Assembly: GCF_019802045.1 (NCBI RefSeq)
Contig: NZ_JAHVHU010000010.1
Coordinates: 124,001 to 188,000, forward strand
Length of the DNA: 64,000 bases
From: Membranihabitans marinus
GTDB lineage: Bacteria; Bacteroidota; Bacteroidia; Chitinophagales; Saprospiraceae
Direction: 5' to 3'
Made by a program: the position numbers and the translations under genes. This document shows, piece by piece, positions 62,781-64,000 of the stretch; the stretch's first letter is position 1; each line of letters begins with the position of its first letter. The notes beneath the pieces are model-generated. The model searched no databases and was not told the origin of the DNA. It worked only from the letters and a program-made list of their open reading frames with translations.

Positions 62781-63980
62781 ATGAACTTACACGAATACCA
62801 GGGAAAAGAATTACTGAAGCAATACGGAGTCGACGTCCAGGAAGGCGTTGTCGTAGAGAACAAAGACAAACTGGGAGAAGCTTACCAGAAATTGAAGGAT
62901 CAGACCAAAACCGATTTTGTTGTCGTTAAAGCTCAAATTCATGCCGGCGGACGAGGAAAAGGAGGCGGAGTTAAACTGGCAAAAAACAAGGAAGAATACC
63001 TTGAAATCTCCAACGACATTCTGGGGATGATGTTAAAGACACCGCAGACACCAGGTGGAATGGACGGAGAAGGAAAATTAGTCCAAAAGATTTTGGTGGC
63101 AGAGGATGTATATGCACCTGATTTTGAGGCCAATGATGAAATTTACATCTCTATTCTTACAGACCGGGAGAAAAATGCCAACGTTATCGTGTATTCCACG
63201 GAAGGCGGAATGGATATAGAAGCAGTTGCTGAAGAAACGCCCGAAAAAGTACACAAAGAATTTGTGGACCCAGAGCTGGGTTTACTACCATTTCAAAAAA
63301 GAAAAATTGCATTCAATCTGGGGCTGTCGGGCAAGGCTTTTAAAGGGATGACCAAATTTATTGGCAATCTGTATAAAGCCTTCACTTCAAGTGATGCTTC
63401 TTTATTTGAAATTAACCCATGTCTGCGTACTGGAGACGATCGTATCCTTGCCGTGGATTGTAAAGTAACGATCGATGACAATGCGCTATACCGTCACAAG
63501 GACATCGCTGAAATGAGAGATGAAAGTGAAGAAGACCCGACGGAAGTCGAAGCCAAAAACCATGGATTAAGTTATGTGAAGCTTGACGGAAATGTTGGAT
63601 GTATGGTCAACGGAGCAGGTCTGGCTATGGCGACCATGGATATGATTAAGCTTTATGGCGGAGAACCGGCGAACTTTTTGGATGTCGGGGGAACCGCAGA
63701 TGCAGCACGGGTAGAACAAGCCTTTCGCATCATACTAAAAGACGAAAATGTAAAAGCAATTCTCATCAATATTTTTGGCGGGATTGTCCGGTGTGACCGC
63801 GTCGCAAAAGGCGTCGTCGAAGCCGCGGGAAATATCGATATCACCGTTCCCATCATAGTCCGCCTCCAGGGTACCAATGCCGAACTCGGCAAGAAAATCA
63901 TTGATGAAAGCGGATTGAAAGTTGAATCAGCCATATTATTGGAAGAAGCAGCTGAAGCTGTACAAAATGCATTGAAATAG
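62781..63980 (+). CDS. sucC: Succinate-CoA ligase (ADP-forming), beta subunit
   Basis: A 399-residue ATP-grasp subunit of the citric acid cycle enzyme. MNLHEYQGKELLKQYGV is the standard start; KAQIHAGGRGKGGGVKLAK forms the nucleotide site; SLFEINPCLRTGDDRILAVD (partly quoted) supplies metal ligands; NIFGGIVRCDRVAKGVVEA is the phosphate-contact region. sucD is expected elsewhere or just past the window; the last 20 bases show no clear start for it. Confidence 0.96.
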   Translation: MNLHEYQGKELLKQYGVDVQEGVVVENKDKLGEAYQKLKDQTKTDFVVVKAQIHAGGRGKGGGVKLAKNKEEYLEISNDILGMMLKTPQTPGGMDGEGKLVQKILVAEDVYAPDFEANDEIYISILTDREKNANVIVYSTEGGMDIEAVAEETPEKVHKEFVDPELGLLPFQKRKIAFNLGLSGKAFKGMTKFIGNLYKAFTSSDASLFEINPCLRTGDDRILAVDCKVTIDDNALYRHKDIAEMRDESEEDPTEVEAKNHGLSYVKLDGNVGCMVNGAGLAMATMDMIKLYGGEPANFLDVGGTADAARVEQAFRIILKDENVKAILINIFGGIVRCDRVAKGVVEAAGNIDITVPIIVRLQGTNAELGKKIIDESGLKVESAILLEEAAEAVQNALK

Positions 63981-64000
63981 ATGACTTTCCCCGGATGAAG

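Overview
The window looks like a chromosomal segment of a free-living, aerobic member of the Bacteroidota, most likely Saprospiria- or Chitinophagia-like. The evidence is two proteins with type IX secretion (T9SS) C-terminal sorting domains, a PorV/PorQ-family protein, promoters with the Bacteroidota -7 box TAnnTTTG (several with TTG 17-19 bases upstream), weak Shine-Dalgarno signals, and housekeeping genes of that phylum. I see no rRNA, tRNA, CRISPR array, phage or intact insertion sequence.

Layout. 1-4.5 kb: the end of a BamA/TamA-type outer-membrane assembly protein, convergent with nth, an acyl-CoA reductase gene and rluD. 4.7-10.5 kb: a sulfatase, then a Crp/Fnr regulator followed by a ba3-type haem-copper oxidase operon (subunit IIa, II, I, SCO1-like copper chaperone, tail-anchored cytochrome c); a TGA-N6-TCA operator about 43 bp upstream of the inferred start site links regulator to operon. 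10.8-13.8 kb: an unidentified 600-residue protein and a PorV-like protein. 13.9-21.6 kb: a complete trpEGDCFBA operon with a DAHP synthase at its end, preceded by a leader peptide with three consecutive Trp codons and an intrinsic terminator (classical attenuation). 21.6-28 kb: a long gene-free stretch, a family 9 glycosyltransferase and a 1317-residue T9SS cargo protein. 28.4-37.5 kb: a hexuronate cluster (LacI regulator, UxaC, DUF1080 hydrolase, TRAP transporter, UxuA, SDR oxidoreductase). 37.8-38.8 kb: purS-rsmI. 39.4-45.1 kb: sufBCDSE plus a DUF59/SufT gene. 45.4-50.4 kb: proA, a small membrane protein, a BASS transporter, a 3'-truncated glycosyltransferase, an orphan protein and a phosphodiesterase. 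50.4-56.8 kb: a dehydrogenase overlapping a DUF502 gene, a threonine dehydratase-like gene, panB, mltG, tilS and a DinB-like gene. 57-64 kb: an orphan secreted protein, a vWA protein, mdh, an M43 metalloprotease with T9SS tail, and sucC.

The most unusual material is between genes. Four short tandem arrays with different units (8, 7, 14 and 9 bp) start at or within two bases of a stop codon. A dispersed repeat of about 70-120 bp with TACCATTTG/CAAATGGTA ends occurs three times, each time between convergent genes, and once it supplies a gene's stop codon. There are also a hairpin-rich 150-bp stretch, a 36-nt GC-rich hairpin, a 30-bp perfect duplication at the proA start, and decayed fragments of an MNT nucleotidyltransferase and an Rpn-type nuclease. 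All calls come from reading sequence only; no database search was run.
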